From Cristatella mucedo (Eukaryota; Bryozoa; Phylactolaemata; Cristatellidae): DNA of 64,000 nucleotides. Made by a program: the position numbers and the translations under genes. This document shows, piece after piece, positions 38,561 through 49,555 of the stretch (position 1 is its first letter; each line of letters starts with the position of its first letter). The notes beneath the pieces are model-generated. The model saw nothing but the letters and a program-made list of their open reading frames with translations, was not told the DNA's origin and did no database searches. Location of the stretch: positions 1 to 64,000 of the forward strand of contig WPIO01000376.1 in the NCBI GenBank assembly GCA_009760855.2, given 5' to 3'.

Positions 38561-38970
38561 CATATTTGCCACCGTTGGTAACTATGCCCCCTCCCTCGTC
38601 GCCTCCTGTGCGACCACCTGCTCACAGGGGGTCCTGGGGCTACTGAGCGTCGCGCGACCGAAGATGAACGCGGACCAGAGCTACGAGGCGTGTAGGCGAC
38701 GCGAGCGACTGAACACGTGCTTCTGTTCGCACTCAGCTCGCCGGTCGCTCGACCATAGAGGAGACCACAGGAGGCCAAAAAGGAGCGAAAGCGGACGGCA
38801 ATCAGTGAGCACCTGATCTGATCACCCACCTGGGCCACGGGAATCTTTAGCTGATAAACAACGCCGGGTCACAGAAAACGAAAGGAAAGTACTCCGCCAT
38901 GTATTAATCCACAACGGCAGCCTTACCAGCTGCTTGGCTCATCCGCAATCGTTTCGCATTCGGCTCCCAA
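38561..38970. other. No recognisable feature
   Basis: GC-richer segment between a LINE and a SINE; the minus-strand frame joined to the LINE end has no recognisable motif here. Confidence 0.45.
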
Positions 38971-38971
38971 A

Positions 38972-39118
38972 ATATAAATATAATGTATTTGTATAGCGCC
39001 ATAAGAGAACTTAACCTCCATTCAGGCGCTTCACAGATGCCTCGGGCTCAAGTTCATGACCTCAGCCATACCATGGTCGGGGTGAGCACCCTAACCGCTG
39101 GACCAAACCAGATCGGCG
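38972..39118 (-). mobile_element. SINE family A, minus strand
   Basis: Reverse copy with TGTATAGCGCCATAAGAGAACTTAACCTC (tail) and GAGCACCCTAACCGCTGGACC (box A reversed). Confidence 0.85.
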
Positions 39119-39372
39119 GACGAACTTATCGCTGGACACAAAATCATAACTACAGATCCATTACCAGGACACTGACCAAATAACAAACCGTAGCTTCCAA
39201 CGCCGCCGAGCCACCTGTGCCCACGTGCGACACTGTAGTCACTCTCTGAACCTGGAGTCGCTGCCGGTCCGACTGTATATGGAGGATGTCTCACGAGCAT
39301 GGCTACCCCTGGGGTTACCCGCCCCCCTCGTTTCATCAACTGGAAGCACCACCCGCCAGTGGTTTAATAATC

Positions 39373-39512
39373 CTAATTCCCTGAAGATTACTTGATCTTT
39401 ATTCAAGCCCTTCACATATGCCTCAGGGCTCGAGCCCACGACCTCGGCCAGTACCTTAGCCTCGACGAGCGAGCACCATAACCAGTGGGCCAAACCATCT
39501 GGGCATTGCCGA
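39373..39512 (-). mobile_element. SINE family A, minus strand, diverged
   Basis: Reverse copy with a shortened tail: CTTTATTCAAGCCCTTCACATATGCC, GGGCTCGAGCCCACGACCTCGGCC, and GAGCACCATAACCAGTGGGCC. Confidence 0.8.
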
Positions 39513-41555
39513 GAGCTCCACATCGCTGCAAGAGTTCCCTTGGCGGCTCTCCAAATTTACCCTCAAATCTGTTGTTGCTACTATCTCTATAGGGAAAAGA
39601 TCGCTGGACGTCAGCACGTGCTCATTTCTAGCCACATTTTGCCGTTTTGTCACCGACTTCAATACGACCCTGTCACAAGGTTTCGCATTTAAAGCATCAA
39701 TAGACGTGCGGCGACTATGAAATTAGTAAATCCCTGTCTCCTAATGAACTTCCATCGTGCGAGCCGTGGACCGAATAAGTAGCTGCTGTTTGCCAGATGA
39801 TTATCTGTGCTGCTGCAGCGGCACAATCACGACGCATGAAATTCCCCAAGAGAGTCACGAAAGCATAACCATGCTCTTCATGTCAATCTTAAAGAGTTTC
39901 ACTTGTCATTGTGAGAATGCTGCCAGTGCACCGTTCTCTAATCTGTTACTCAAATCAATTGCTACCCGTACGTGCAGCTCACAAAGCTGTAGCAACTTGC
40001 CTTACTCGCACTCTACGCTTTAAACACAATGAAAAATCTTGCATACCACAAAGTCTCAGCAAGCTCGATTGGTGTTTTATCCGGGTAAAGCAACTAATAA
40101 AACCTAAAAATAAGCCTCCGATAGTAAAATGGTTAACCGCACGGGACGGATACATTTTCCGAAAGAGGTCAGACGAACCGGTAGGTACTATTTAGCTACC
40201 AGAGTTCGATTATGCCAGACTTGAGAATCACAACCAGTGCTGTCTCACTTAAATCAGGAAAGCATCATCGCTCATCGTGCTAAGAAGTGTCGCTGCATAT
40301 GTTTTCTTTACGAGTCCTGTTTGGGTTTGGAAAAAATTCCATACCAAAAACGCAGCCTTATTAGTAGAACTAGTGCCTCGAAGTACGGCCAGCGAATCGT
40401 GGTGGCTGCTACGATGCACGAAACGGAAGTGTGCTTTTACATCAGTGGAGCACGACGGCAATCGAAAGCCCCCAAAACTTGATAACAGGTCAATTTTCTT
40501 GACTTATAGCTCCGTATCTCGCAGCCAATGATGGTCCTAGTTCACCAGGATGATCAAGAGGTCACATCTCAAAATAGCCACTGCCAATTCTTTTCTTCTA
40601 CGATCTAAGCCCTATTGAAACTTTGACATGACTGAATAACATTTAGGAGCCCCATATGAGATAATCTAATGTCAAGACCGCATTGAACCGATCCAGTGTG
40701 ACAATTAATCCGTTTTGGCCTGTACTGTAAACAAGTAAACCTACTACAGCTGTCATATATCATGTTTTTTGCAAGGACGTGGACTTGCTATCAGGTTAAG
40801 GACGTTCTTGAGGGTTGTCGTGCTTTGTTACTATCGCCATACTTTCATGAGTTGCTGCGGCGTCCAGGACTAGTGATCCGTGCTTCGAGGTGCTAGCTTC
40901 GATAGCACCACGCATCAGCAAGAATATAAACCCACTAAGGGCACTGTGTACTTAAGGCAGAGGACTCTGATTCATGACCTGCTGTTAGGCCTAGGTAACA
41001 GCACATCTGGCTCCTACTGACGATTGATTACTAATCCATAAACCACTAATAATCTATAGGAAATGTAATAAATACCTAGTCAATTTTAAATAAACTCCAT
41101 TGAGTCTACATCTGGAAGCTTAAAAAATTTGGGGCTTCGTTTTACACTCGAAAACTGAAGTCCAGCCAGTCTGACCCAAGACAGACTTATATGACGGTAA
41201 ACAATTAGCCGGCCAATGCTGAAAAATCCCAATCCCCAGATATTAATGGCTCAGCCGAAAAGCTTTCAAGCTTCTTTACTGAAACAAAAGTGCACTTTCA
41301 TGCATTCGTAAAGCCCCTCCGTCTAAAGCAATTGCTGAATCGCAATATGTGACCGTCCTTAAAAGATTTTCCGTGGTTTCTGCATGCGATATGGCTACCT
41401 TAATAAGATCTAGTAAATAGAGCTCGTCTACTGAAAACCCTATACCATAATGTCTGTGGTCTTCACTGGCAGAACAGCGCAGCCCAGCCATAACCAAGAT
41501 TGTTAATACCTCTCTGGAAAAGGGATGTACCCAAATGCTGCAATTTGGCCATCGA
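39513..41555. other. No recognisable feature
   Basis: About 2 kb with no recognisable gene, RNA or repeat. Open frames are under 95 codons. Confidence 0.5.
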
Positions 41556-41559
41556 TAGA

Positions 41560-43115
41560 CCGATACCTAAAAAGCCTGGATTAGATGTAGAGGTCCTTGC
41601 AAACTATCGCCCAATTTCTCTTATTCCTTGTTTTTCCACAGATTCTTTAAACAATTGGCACTAACCAGCTGGTAGCACCCATTGAAAATAGTTGTACCTC
41701 CGAAATTTTTTAATCGGGGTATAAGCGGCAGCACCTCACTAAGACTCTTCTCCCTGTAAAAAAGGACATCTTATGAAGCAAATACCACGGGAATGTCACT
41801 GTCCTAGCGCTGCTAGATCTATCAGCCCCCTTAGATACCATTGATCAGGATGTCCTGCTTGATTGAGTGAGAACAACGATCGGTGTGACAAACGAGGCAC
41901 TAGCGTGGTTTGAATCGCACAACTCTGATCGTGTTCAATCCGTGTCATGTGGGGGTCCGGTCTCATCCACAAGACCAGTCACCTGTAGGGTCCCTCAAGG
42001 GTCCGTCCTCGGTCTGTTGTTGATCTTCATTTACACTCAACCCCTAAGAAAAGTGATTAAGGCCAGTATTATAGGATATCACTTTTATGCTGACGATACG
42101 CAGCTTTATTTGTTATTCAAACCGTCGGAATCTGCTGCAGCTACTGAGAAACTGAATTCTTGCCTTGCCGACATTCAATCGTGGATATCGAAAAAGTTTT
42201 TGATACGAAACGACGATAAAACTGAACTGCTGCTCATAGGACACCATAACCGTGTGGCTGGACTAGAAGGTTTTGCTCTTCTAATAGGTGATATTGTTGT
42301 GCAACCATCTCCATCTTCACGGAATTTAGGTGTCTTCTTCGACAGCTGCCTACATATTAATATAAAGAAACACAATTCATTTGTATAGCACCCCAAGAGA
42401 ACTAAGTCTCTATTCAGGCACTTCACATATGCCTCAGGGCTCGAACCGACGACCTCAGCCAGACCTTATTCGGGGCGAGCACCTTAACCGCTGGACCAAA
42501 CCAGCTCAGCTTCATAGCTTCGTAAAGAAGAGTGCTTCGAAAACTAGCTATTACATCAGATCCCAATTTAAGATTAGGAACTGTCTTCCTCAGTGGCTTG
42601 AAAATATTTAGCGTTTCTTAGTTCTGTCTCGGCTTTATTATTGTAATTTCCGTTTGGCTGGGCTACCAAAAAAAGCCACTAGGTCAATGCACATGGCTAG
42701 GAATACGGCTGCAAGGCTAGTTTGTAAATTCAAGAGCTTTGGCCACGTGTCTCCTTTTCTAAACGAGCTAGGATGGCTGCTGGTTGATCAACGGATACAG
42801 AACAAACTCCTTATGCTGACCCAGAAGGCCCACCACGGCTTGGCTCTTTCGTACTTAGCTGAACTGCTGCACCAGTTTCCGCCTCCTCGTGCCTTCAGAT
42901 CATGTATGGACCGTACAATAAATTAGCCGTTCCATTCCTCCGCTTAAAGACGACTGAAGACAGAAGCTTTAGCCCTGCAGGTCGTGGACTGTTGATCTCA
43001 CTTCCTCAATTCTTAAGCAAAGACAGCTACTCTCCTGCTGCCGACTATTGCACATGCTTCCAGCCGTCCTGAGCTGCTACCTCTATGCTAATCACAACAA
43101 CTACTACTACTAATA
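41560..43115 (+). mobile_element. LINE family T, interrupted by SINE A
   Basis: A nearly contiguous reverse-transcriptase frame at 41,867-42,360 has V-P-Q-G-S-V-L-G-L-L-L at about 41,991, an intact F-Y-A-D-D-T-Q-L-Y-L at 42,081, and L-L-I-G at 42,231. After a SINE insertion it continues with K-S-A-S-K-T-S-Y-Y-I-R-S and P-Q-W-L (42,525-42,600), then L-N-E-L-G-W-L-L at 42,760, and a 3' UTR to about 43,115. The YADD and P-Q-G motifs are intact, but upstream frames are broken. Confidence 0.85.
42360..42510 (-). mobile_element. SINE family A nested in LINE family T
   Basis: Reverse copy lying between the LINE codons F-D-S-C-L-H and F-V-K-K-S-A-S. In the 31.4 kb copy the equivalent codons are adjacent apart from a few residues. 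Confidence 0.9.
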
Positions 43116-43796
43116 CTCATGTATAACCTGGCAGAATAAGCGTGCTAACGTTTCGCTGTCTCCTTAATTTAAGCCCGATCTTGGCCTGCCTAATAAAAGA
43201 AATCTAGCATAACCATTTCCGATAGTTGTCACTTTTAGGTTTCGTCGCTTCGGCAAGCTTTAAAATTAATTCCTTCGGACACTAAGTTCACAGTTATGTT
43301 GCTGCTGTGTCTTTTCTTCCTTGTCAGCATCTAGCTGGGCTTCAACGCGTTGTCTAAAAAATAATTGGCTTATCTGATGTTTGAGTCATCTGCACTACAT
43401 CAGGCTGGAAACAGGGAAAACCTCCAGGACAACCCCGATAAGATATGAGATTTTTTATACAATCTAAAGCTAGTAAACGCATTTTTGAAAATCTGCCGTC
43501 AGGATTAATAACAAAATTGACGATTCTGATGGTTTATTCTATGATTTGATATGTGCGTTACGAGTTCTATCAACGCCGTGAACGGAAGTAGCAGCTGACT
43601 CGGGCTGCCGGCGCTGATCGATGGGATGACTGCCAGTGAAATTTGTGTAAATAAATTCGAATGAAGAAATGCACTGTCACGCTGAAAGTGAAAGCTTAAT
43701 TTAAAAATTTTTAATTTAACGGGAAGTTCAGCAAGTTTTGGCTTGCATACATAGTAATTTTTTCAGATACAAAAATCTACAAGTTTTGACTTGCAT
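43116..43796. other. No recognisable feature
   Basis: No open frame or repeat of note before the AT tract. Confidence 0.45.
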
Positions 43797-43816
43797 ATGT
43801 ATATATATATATATAA

Positions 43817-43850
<34 letters not shown>

Positions 43851-43875
43851 TTGTATATATATATATATATATATT
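43797..43875 (+). repeat. (AT)n microsatellite
   Basis: AT dinucleotides with AAATAT interruptions. Just before it, a CTACAAGTTTTGACTTGCATA-like motif repeats the flank at 43,731-43,750. Confidence 0.95.
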
Positions 43876-44035
43876 GCTTTTTTAAATACTCTAGTCATCC
43901 TTATCATGTATACACAAGTCGATGATTTATTTTTTCGCATATCTTGTTATAAACTACTACCTCAATCTCGTGGTATATACACACCGGAAAACTGGGTCTA
44001 AACCAATTTATGCTAGACGAAGGCATACTATACGT

Positions 44036-44180
44036 ATATGTAAATCCTTCGCATAGCGCCCTAGCAGAGCTTAATCTCTAATCAGGCGCCTCACGTGTGC
44101 CACGGGGCTCGAGCCCTCAACCTCGGCCAGACCTCTGTCCCCGGGGCGAGCACTAGAGCTACTGGGCCAAACCTTCGTGG
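44036..44180 (-). mobile_element. SINE family A, minus strand
   Basis: CGCATAGCGCCCTAGCAGAGCTTAATCTC tail, GGGGCTCGAGCCC box B and GGGGCGAGCACTAGAGCTACTGGGCC box A region. Confidence 0.8.
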
Positions 44181-44244
44181 CAGTGCTGCACGCTCTACCC
44201 GAACAGCAGTAGTAAATTGGTGGTGTTCGTGATCAGCCAGATTA

Positions 44245-44310
44245 TGACTGCTGAGATATTTATTCTTTGCTGTTCATAAATTAATATGGCTAGGAGCAGG
44301 TTATGCAATC
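44245..44310 (+). repeat. Fragment of the 1-kb tandem-array unit
   Basis: AGCCAGATTATGACTGCTGAGATA followed by TATGGCTAGGAGCAGGTTATG matches 16,155-16,225 and 17,160-17,235. Confidence 0.5.
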
Positions 44311-44469
44311 CATGGTTAGAGGATGCTATAACAAATGAGGGTTAACTGCTTATGCGTCCGGAGAAAAGTAGGCGGCAAACACAGCGTAACAGTAGTAGTC
44401 ACTGTCCACGAGCGACGAATACCACTGAAGACCTGAACCTTTGCATGACGGCTAGCAATTTCTATGTGC

Positions 44470-44966
44470 AACATTAATTCCAGCCTATCTCTCCGACATA
44501 CACCCCCATCAGGCCAAGCATCGTACCAACCGCTTTTCGGAATTAAACAGTCTAGAAATACCTCGTACAAACTTTAAATCCTTTGGAGACCGTGCATTTA
44601 GTTCGTAAGCTCCCAAAGCCTGGAACTCCCTCCCGACCTGCGTCAGAACATCCGCTGACCTGACCACATTCAAAAAGAACTTAAAAACACACCTATTTAG
44701 GACAGCATTTAGTGGGTCCCTGTGATTCGTCCTTCATGTGCTTATGCGTGCTGATACTGAGCATACTGCCACTAACCACATTTGCATGCTGACCCTGTGC
44801 ATGTCACCCCTAACCAAGATATTCAATTTGTTTGTTTTTCAAGCATGATTTTACTTACCATTCAAATGCATTTCCATCCCTTTGCAGCAAATGAAAAGCA
44901 CCTAGAAAGAGATTAGGTTCTCTGAGGACGCTTTATCAAGTACGTTATTATTGTTATTGCTACTAT
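44470..44966 (+). mobile_element. LINE family L, C terminus and 3' end, abutting DNMT1 exon
   Basis: The reverse-transcriptase end is readable: [39 protein letters not shown]. The 3' UTR and the AAAGCACCTAGAAAGAGATTAGGTTCTC terminal segment follow, with a TTATTATTGTTATT tail. The tail joins directly to the first readable DNMT1 exon of the alpha locus at about 44,958-44,970. Confidence 0.85.
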
Positions 44967-44969
44967 CAG

Positions 44970-45127
44970 CCTCGTTTCTTCCTAATGGGGAACGTTGTAA
45001 CATTCGCCTCCTTCAAACCATCGATGGTGCTTAAGCTAGCGCTTCGAACCCTTGTGAGAATTAGTTACCAGTGCACGTTCGGCATCGTTCAGATTGGCGC
45101 TTTTTGAGTGCTTCAATCGCGGAACAG
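44970..45127 (+). pseudogene. DNMT1: Alpha exon 1: motifs VI-VIII
   Basis: [16 protein letters not shown] corresponds to the P-R-F-F-L-L-E-N-V-R-N region of DNMT1, with the catalytic Glu changed to Gly (GGG). It continues Y-Q-C-T-F-G-I-V-Q, then an in-frame TGA (45,105-45,107), then Q-S-R-N-R keeping the motif VIII pattern Q-x-R-x-R. The codons just upstream (Y-C-Y-Y-Q, 44,955-44,969) also resemble DNMT1, so the exon may begin inside the LINE tail junction. Confidence 0.75.
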
Positions 45128-45223
45128 GTAAACGTTAAAATTTACCTATCTGTTTTTCGATCGTTTTACGCTTTTGCATAGATGTGTAATGACCAACGCC
45201 AGCTAACGTGTGACCACTTCAAG

Positions 45224-45338
45224 GTGTATCATATAAGCAGCTGCTCCTGGTGAGAAGCTACTTGAATTTTTCAAGCCGCAGCATCATGTCTTCTCACAAA
45301 AGGCTACGAAGCAATCGGTTGCCGTCGACGGCAAAAAG
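45224..45338 (+). pseudogene. DNMT1: Alpha exon 2
   Basis: After the AG at 45,222-45,223 the split codon completes as Arg, then C-I-I-stop-A-A-A-P-G-E-K, matching DNMT1 A-I-I-L-A-A-A-P-G-E-K with TAA at 45,234-45,236 in place of Leu. It continues H-V-F-S-Q-K-A and S-V-A-V-D-G-K-K to a GTTTGT donor, phase 0. Confidence 0.75.
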
Positions 45339-45597
45339 GTTTGTGAGCAAGTGCATGACATTGTTACAACATGGAATTTGTTACATCCGTGAGCCCAGTG
45401 ATAGCATACCGTTGGCATTAGACCTAAGGCAGCATCCTACTGTACATTTCATAACCATTTAGACGCTTAAGACAACAATCGAATACGAACTTTTAGAATT
45501 GCATTCTATCTCGAAAATGTATTCACGTTCAGCGTGCAACCTATGACATGTCGTCTGGTAGTACAATGCCTAATTGTAATACCGGATTGTTTTTTAG

Positions 45598-45747
45598 TAC
45601 GTTTCAAGCATCACGAATCACAGGTCTGCTCCGTACCGCACAATAACAGTACGTGATGCCATGTCGGATCTTCCTGAGATTTGCAGTGGTGCAAAGGAGG
45701 ATGAAATTAGCTATACCGTGGAGCCTGAAACCCAATATCAGCGAATG
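45598..45747 (+). pseudogene. DNMT1: Alpha exon 3
   Basis: Y-V-S-S-I-T-N-H, then P-Y-R-T-I-T-V-R-D-A-M-S-D-L-P-E, the highly conserved DNMT1 segment at the start of the target-recognition domain. Acceptor TTTTTTAG, donor ATG|GTGAGA, phase 0 both sides. Intact frame. Confidence 0.8.
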
Positions 45748-46110
45748 GTGAGACGCTTGTCCGATCCGAGTCTTCAACAAACTCCTTGCTGTTTTCCGAC
45801 AATTCACAGCTTCATCTCTCTTTTCTTACGATTCTCGCACGACCAGGTAGTAAGTCTTCCCACGTAAAGTGACCAAGCTCTGGATTCAACGCAGGAATTT
45901 TGAGTGGCTGAACGAATTTAAACGTACCCATGTCAGCCAACCACAGACAGCCTCCAAGCTCAGTAACCGACCCCATGACATCGCTCCTGCTTTTAGGAAC
46001 TAGACTTTCTGCCTCTAAAATTTATTGACATATACATAAACCAAACATTCATTTATAGGTTAGTATATACGTTATACATAAATATATTAACCTAGTTACA
46101 TGTATTTAAG

Positions 46111-46144
<34 letters not shown>

Positions 46145-46191
46145 TATATATTATATGTATCTTGATGTGTACATGTATACGCATGCACATG

Positions 46192-46239
<48 letters not shown>

Positions 46240-46533
46240 TAAATGTATATCAATATACACGAGATCGTACTGGTATGTCGTGCCTACTGAGTCAAAGTAG
46301 TGGTAGTGTGGATAGACGCCGTAGTTGTCTATTGTAGCAGCACCCTTTTGTTCATATACATATCAAGCTTCGTGGAGTCATGTGCTGTCTAGACGGAAAC
46401 AGCAACTCAGTTGACAAGGATAGCAAACAAACGTTGTCTTTGCCAAGCAGGCATGTTATTCGGACTGCACCTGCCGGGTGCAGCTAGCGTAGGCACAACA
46501 ACGATTGCAGCTTCACTGTACTGCTTCTTTCAG
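45748..46533. other. Alpha intronic stretch with AT and AC microsatellites
   Basis: Holds (AT)n at 46,111-46,152 and (AC)n at 46,194-46,233. The exon(s) expected for the central target-recognition domain were searched for by eye and not found. Confidence 0.6.
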
Positions 46534-46795
46534 TGGGCGTTCGAGCATGTGCGTTGGTGTGTTCAACGACGTTCCATACGGCAACGGCCCGAACGGTGAG
46601 AAACCGGCGGTATGCCCTTGTGGTGAGAGAGATGCCTGTCATCTGGCCACCTACCGGCAAAAAGACACGTTGATTCCCTGGGCCCTGTCTCACATTGCCA
46701 ACAAGAATAACAATTGGGCAGGAGCATACGGTCGTCTCGAGTGGGACGGCTATTTTTCGACAACCACAACAGTAAATAAACCGAGAGGAAAACAG
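46534..46795 (+). pseudogene. DNMT1: Alpha exon 4
   Basis: Contains the V-C-x-C cluster, T-L-I-P-W-A-L-S-H, N-W-A-G-A-Y-G-R-L-E-W-D-G-Y-F-S-T-T and R-G-K-Q at the donor, all clear DNMT1 hallmarks. Acceptor TTCTTTCAG. The first residues are poorly conserved. Confidence 0.8.
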
Positions 46796-46939
46796 GTGAC
46801 GACAGGCCCACCTCCTACGTTCAGAGGTTGCCAACAAAGCTAGCCTATTCAATTTCGGGAATAGTTTTCGTGATTCGCTGCTCTTTCTGAATGCCATCAT
46901 TGCGGCAGCAAGTCATAGCTTTTGCATTCTCCGTCCCAG

Positions 46940-47055
46940 GGACGCACGGTTCACCCAGAGCAACTTTGCCTGGTCAGTGTCCGTGAGCGTGCCAGATCTC
47001 AAGGATTTTCGGATAGCTACCACTTAGTGGCAACATTTCAGACAGACACCGGCAG
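46940..47055 (+). pseudogene. DNMT1: Alpha exon 5: motif IX, frameshifted
   Basis: G-R-T-V-H-P-E-Q and V-S-V-R-E-R-A-R-S-Q-G-F match DNMT1. After A-T-F (47,038) one base is missing, and the next residues in the shifted frame are D-R-H-R-Q, restoring the expected spacing. The base after CAG should be a donor G but the sequence reads TTATG. Confidence 0.75.
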
Positions 47056-47136
47056 TTATGCGGCATCCACGTTTGCTGCTGATTTTTATCTGGCAATGAT
47101 TGAAGATTAGAGCTCCTGCTGAATTCGTCTTTATAG

Positions 47137-47274
47137 ATTGGGAATGCTGTCCCGCCCCCACTTTCCGGAGCGATTGGCCACCAGATTAAGAATTCCCTCC
47201 CATGGAAGAAGGGAGGCGAGAAACGCACGCGTCAAACCGAGCTTTCATCTTTCTCTGCGATGCCTGTAGCGTAG
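47137..47274 (+). pseudogene. DNMT1: Alpha exon 6: motif X and C terminus
   Basis: After acceptor TTTATAG comes I-G-N-A-V-P-P-P-L-S-G-A-I-G, the motif X G-N-A-V-P-P-P of cytosine-5 methyltransferases. A Lys-rich tail of about 30 residues leads to TAG at 47,272. Intact frame. Confidence 0.8.
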
Positions 47275-47460
47275 TTTTTCAGAGCCAAAAGGGTCGAGGC
47301 TGTAGCCTGCTAGCCCGACGCTGTGCTGTAGACCGTTTCATGATTACCCGGTTCATTATATGTGCAGCACGTGACTTTGTTATGACTAGATCCCTTCTTC
47401 ACAATACATAACAAGGTACCACTTTTTCTATTGCAGCAGAATGCTACACTGCATGTCTAA

Positions 47461-47637
47461 AAAAAATCCTAGCTGATTGAACAGCCTCATTTTGTATAGC
47501 GACAGAAGAGCCTTTACGGCTATCACCACCGCTTGCAGTGGCGATAAAGGATCGCCCACTGCAGGAATTGAACCGACGACCTCGGGACTAAGGTCGTGAA
47601 AGCAACCACTTTACCTAGTGTGCCGTCACGGCTCCGG
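47461..47637 (-). mobile_element. SINE family B, minus strand
   Basis: AATCCTAGCTGATTGAACAGCC (tail), GGAATTGAACCGACGACC (box B reversed), CCTAGTGTGCCGTCACGGCTC (head). Lies just downstream of the alpha stop codon. Confidence 0.9.
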
Positions 47638-47877
47638 TATGTTGCTGCCGTGGAGACGGCTGGGACCGGGGAACATAGCATGCAGCAAGCCGGAGTGTCA
47701 CGCAGGATCCGTGTATTCTCCCGTGTTAGTACCATATCTAGCACACCAGCCGTCTCAATATCAAACGCAAATTGAGGGAATGAGCAGTGGCTGCTTGAGC
47801 TGTCTTGGATAGACGTTGTAGCTGCCTCCGTTGGCACGAACAGCCGGGCTGGCACGAACCTTGCTCGGCACATGTAA

Positions 47878-49330
47878 CTAAGACTGGGTAGTAAGAACGT
47901 CTACAATGTGCCCATCTCCTGCTAGAAGGCACTGAGAGAGGCGTGCAGTGCCTTGAAGTCGGGCGTGAGGGTCAGCCTGAACTTCCCGGTGTATGCCAGG
48001 GGGTCGCCAAAGCTCTGCAGGCGCCCTGGTATCCAAGCGATTCACCATTTTGCAGGCCGAGGATGTCAGCACCGTGCAGCCGTATGCCTACCGTCGTGAG
48101 CCGCTTACCGAGGTGACCGGCGGCGAGACATTTTTGGGGCTGGAAGCGTACGCTGACAGTGCTGGCGATTTCAATTGCCGGTGAGACGATTTGCCCCAGT
48201 CCATGGTGCTACGTTTGCAAGAGTTCCTGTTAGTCGGCATTAGGGCACACGTAGAGGCAAAGACCATCTACTTAGAAGCTAAAGGCCTCGCCTGCCAGAA
48301 TCGACCTCACGATTGATTCCATGGCCACGTCAAAGAGAATGTGTGGCAGTGCATTTTCATGCCGCACCTTTGATGTCGCATGAAATGGCTCAAGTCGGCG
48401 GTCGTTCTACAAGTAGACGATCTGGTTCTTATCGATGTTTCCGAATATTGGGGCTACACAAACCCAGGAAAGGTTAAGCCCACTCCGACTTTGTGCAGAT
48501 TGATCAGAGCATCGCTTATGGGATGCTTCTAAACGCAGGTTGTGTAGGTCTAGGAAACCTGCTTACAGCGAGCTTCTGACGGACCGGTTGGCTCAGGCCG
48601 TGTTAAAGGCAGCCTTCACCAAGGGCTTCTCGAGGCAGCCCTCGACGCCCGATGGAAAGCCTTTCAGCCGGGAAGAGAGTCATTCACCAGCTCGAAGCTG
48701 TTCGATGGGCCATGGAAACAAGGCCCCCAACATGAGTTTTTAGGGCGGCTGCTGGAGTTTGATATACCTGAAGTTTCATTACACTGTAGTAACTCCTAGC
48801 TTGGGTCGTTTGACGGTAGTGCCAACGTTTCCACAAGGAGGGAAGGCCGAAATGAATATGCAGTCAGGCGATCACAACAGAGGATATGAGGCTGCAGCCT
48901 TGGCCGAATGTGCCTAGCTGCCTGCATTCGAGGCGATCGTCTCCAGGCGACGTCTCCGTGTTGTGCTGCTAGCTCGTCGTGCTAGAATGGCTGCAGTAGC
49001 TCGCCATTGTCTTGGCTCGTCCTCCGGAGCGCACAGTGTGGCTGTGCATAAACCTGATTCCCGACGACATTGCAGCCCAATGCCTCAACCGTTCTGAAAG
49101 CACGACCAGCCTCCAAATCCTTGTGATAAGTTGTTGGTGCCGGTGACAATAGGGCTCTTGCCCGACGCTCCGGCCTTGTACAGGAAGCATCCCAGAGCTG
49201 CTGCAGCTTCGAGCAGATCAGCTTGGCTATCTCGTAATCGCTCAGCCTGTCGGCGGAAATCCGTGGCATTGCAGACCTCGTGTCCATCCGACGACGAGCT
49301 GAGCGGTAAGCAACCGTGAGTTCTGAGCGG
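47878..49330 (-). mobile_element. Degenerate R2-like non-LTR reverse transcriptase
   Basis: On the minus strand, 48,388-48,290 reads K-V-R-H-E-N-A-L-P-H-I-L-F-D-V-A-M-E, like the G-V-R-Q-G-D-x-L-S-P-I-L-F-N of reverse transcriptases. A degraded Y-A-D-D region and F-Q-P-Q-K-C-L (N-P-x-K-C in active elements) follow towards 48,090. The N-P-x-K-C style is that of R2/NeSL-type elements, unlike family T and L LINEs here. Stops break it throughout. The region 48,982-49,287, an open minus-strand frame, may be its more N-terminal part, but that is uncertain. Confidence 0.5.
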
Positions 49331-49555
49331 GCCGTGCTTTGCAGGGCTGAGGAGACGTTGCGAACGAGGCGGCCAAAGTGTATTGTGGCACCCTCGGGTA
49401 CTCAGTTGAAAGACAGCAGACCTATAAGATGAAGCCTATAGCTCTAACCCTAAAAAATCCCTTCCTAGTGCGTCCTAACGAAGAAGTAGCTCGTTAAATT
49501 ATTAGGAATTTCGGCAGGCTTCTCCTGCTGTGAGTTCATGTTGCCCTGCCCCCAG

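Larger units (their letters stand above)
44970..47274 (+). pseudogene. DNMT1: DNMT1-like pseudogene alpha (catalytic motifs VI-X)
   Basis: Six exons with introns match the C-terminal half of DNMT1, the maintenance cytosine-5 methyltransferase, in order: 44,970-45,127 (motifs VI-VIII), 45,224-45,338, 45,598-45,747, 46,534-46,795, 46,940-47,055 (motif IX) and 47,137-47,274 (motif X, stop TAG). Most splice phases agree, so this is a genomic copy and not a retrocopy. Damage: TGA at 45,105 in place of Gly, TAA at 45,234 in place of Leu, a one-base loss near 47,038, a missing G at the donor after 47,055, and catalytic E-N-V reading G-N-V. I found no exon for most of the target-recognition domain between 45,748 and 46,533. 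Motif I-V exons are absent upstream, where a LINE abuts. Nonfunctional as it stands. Confidence 0.8.
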
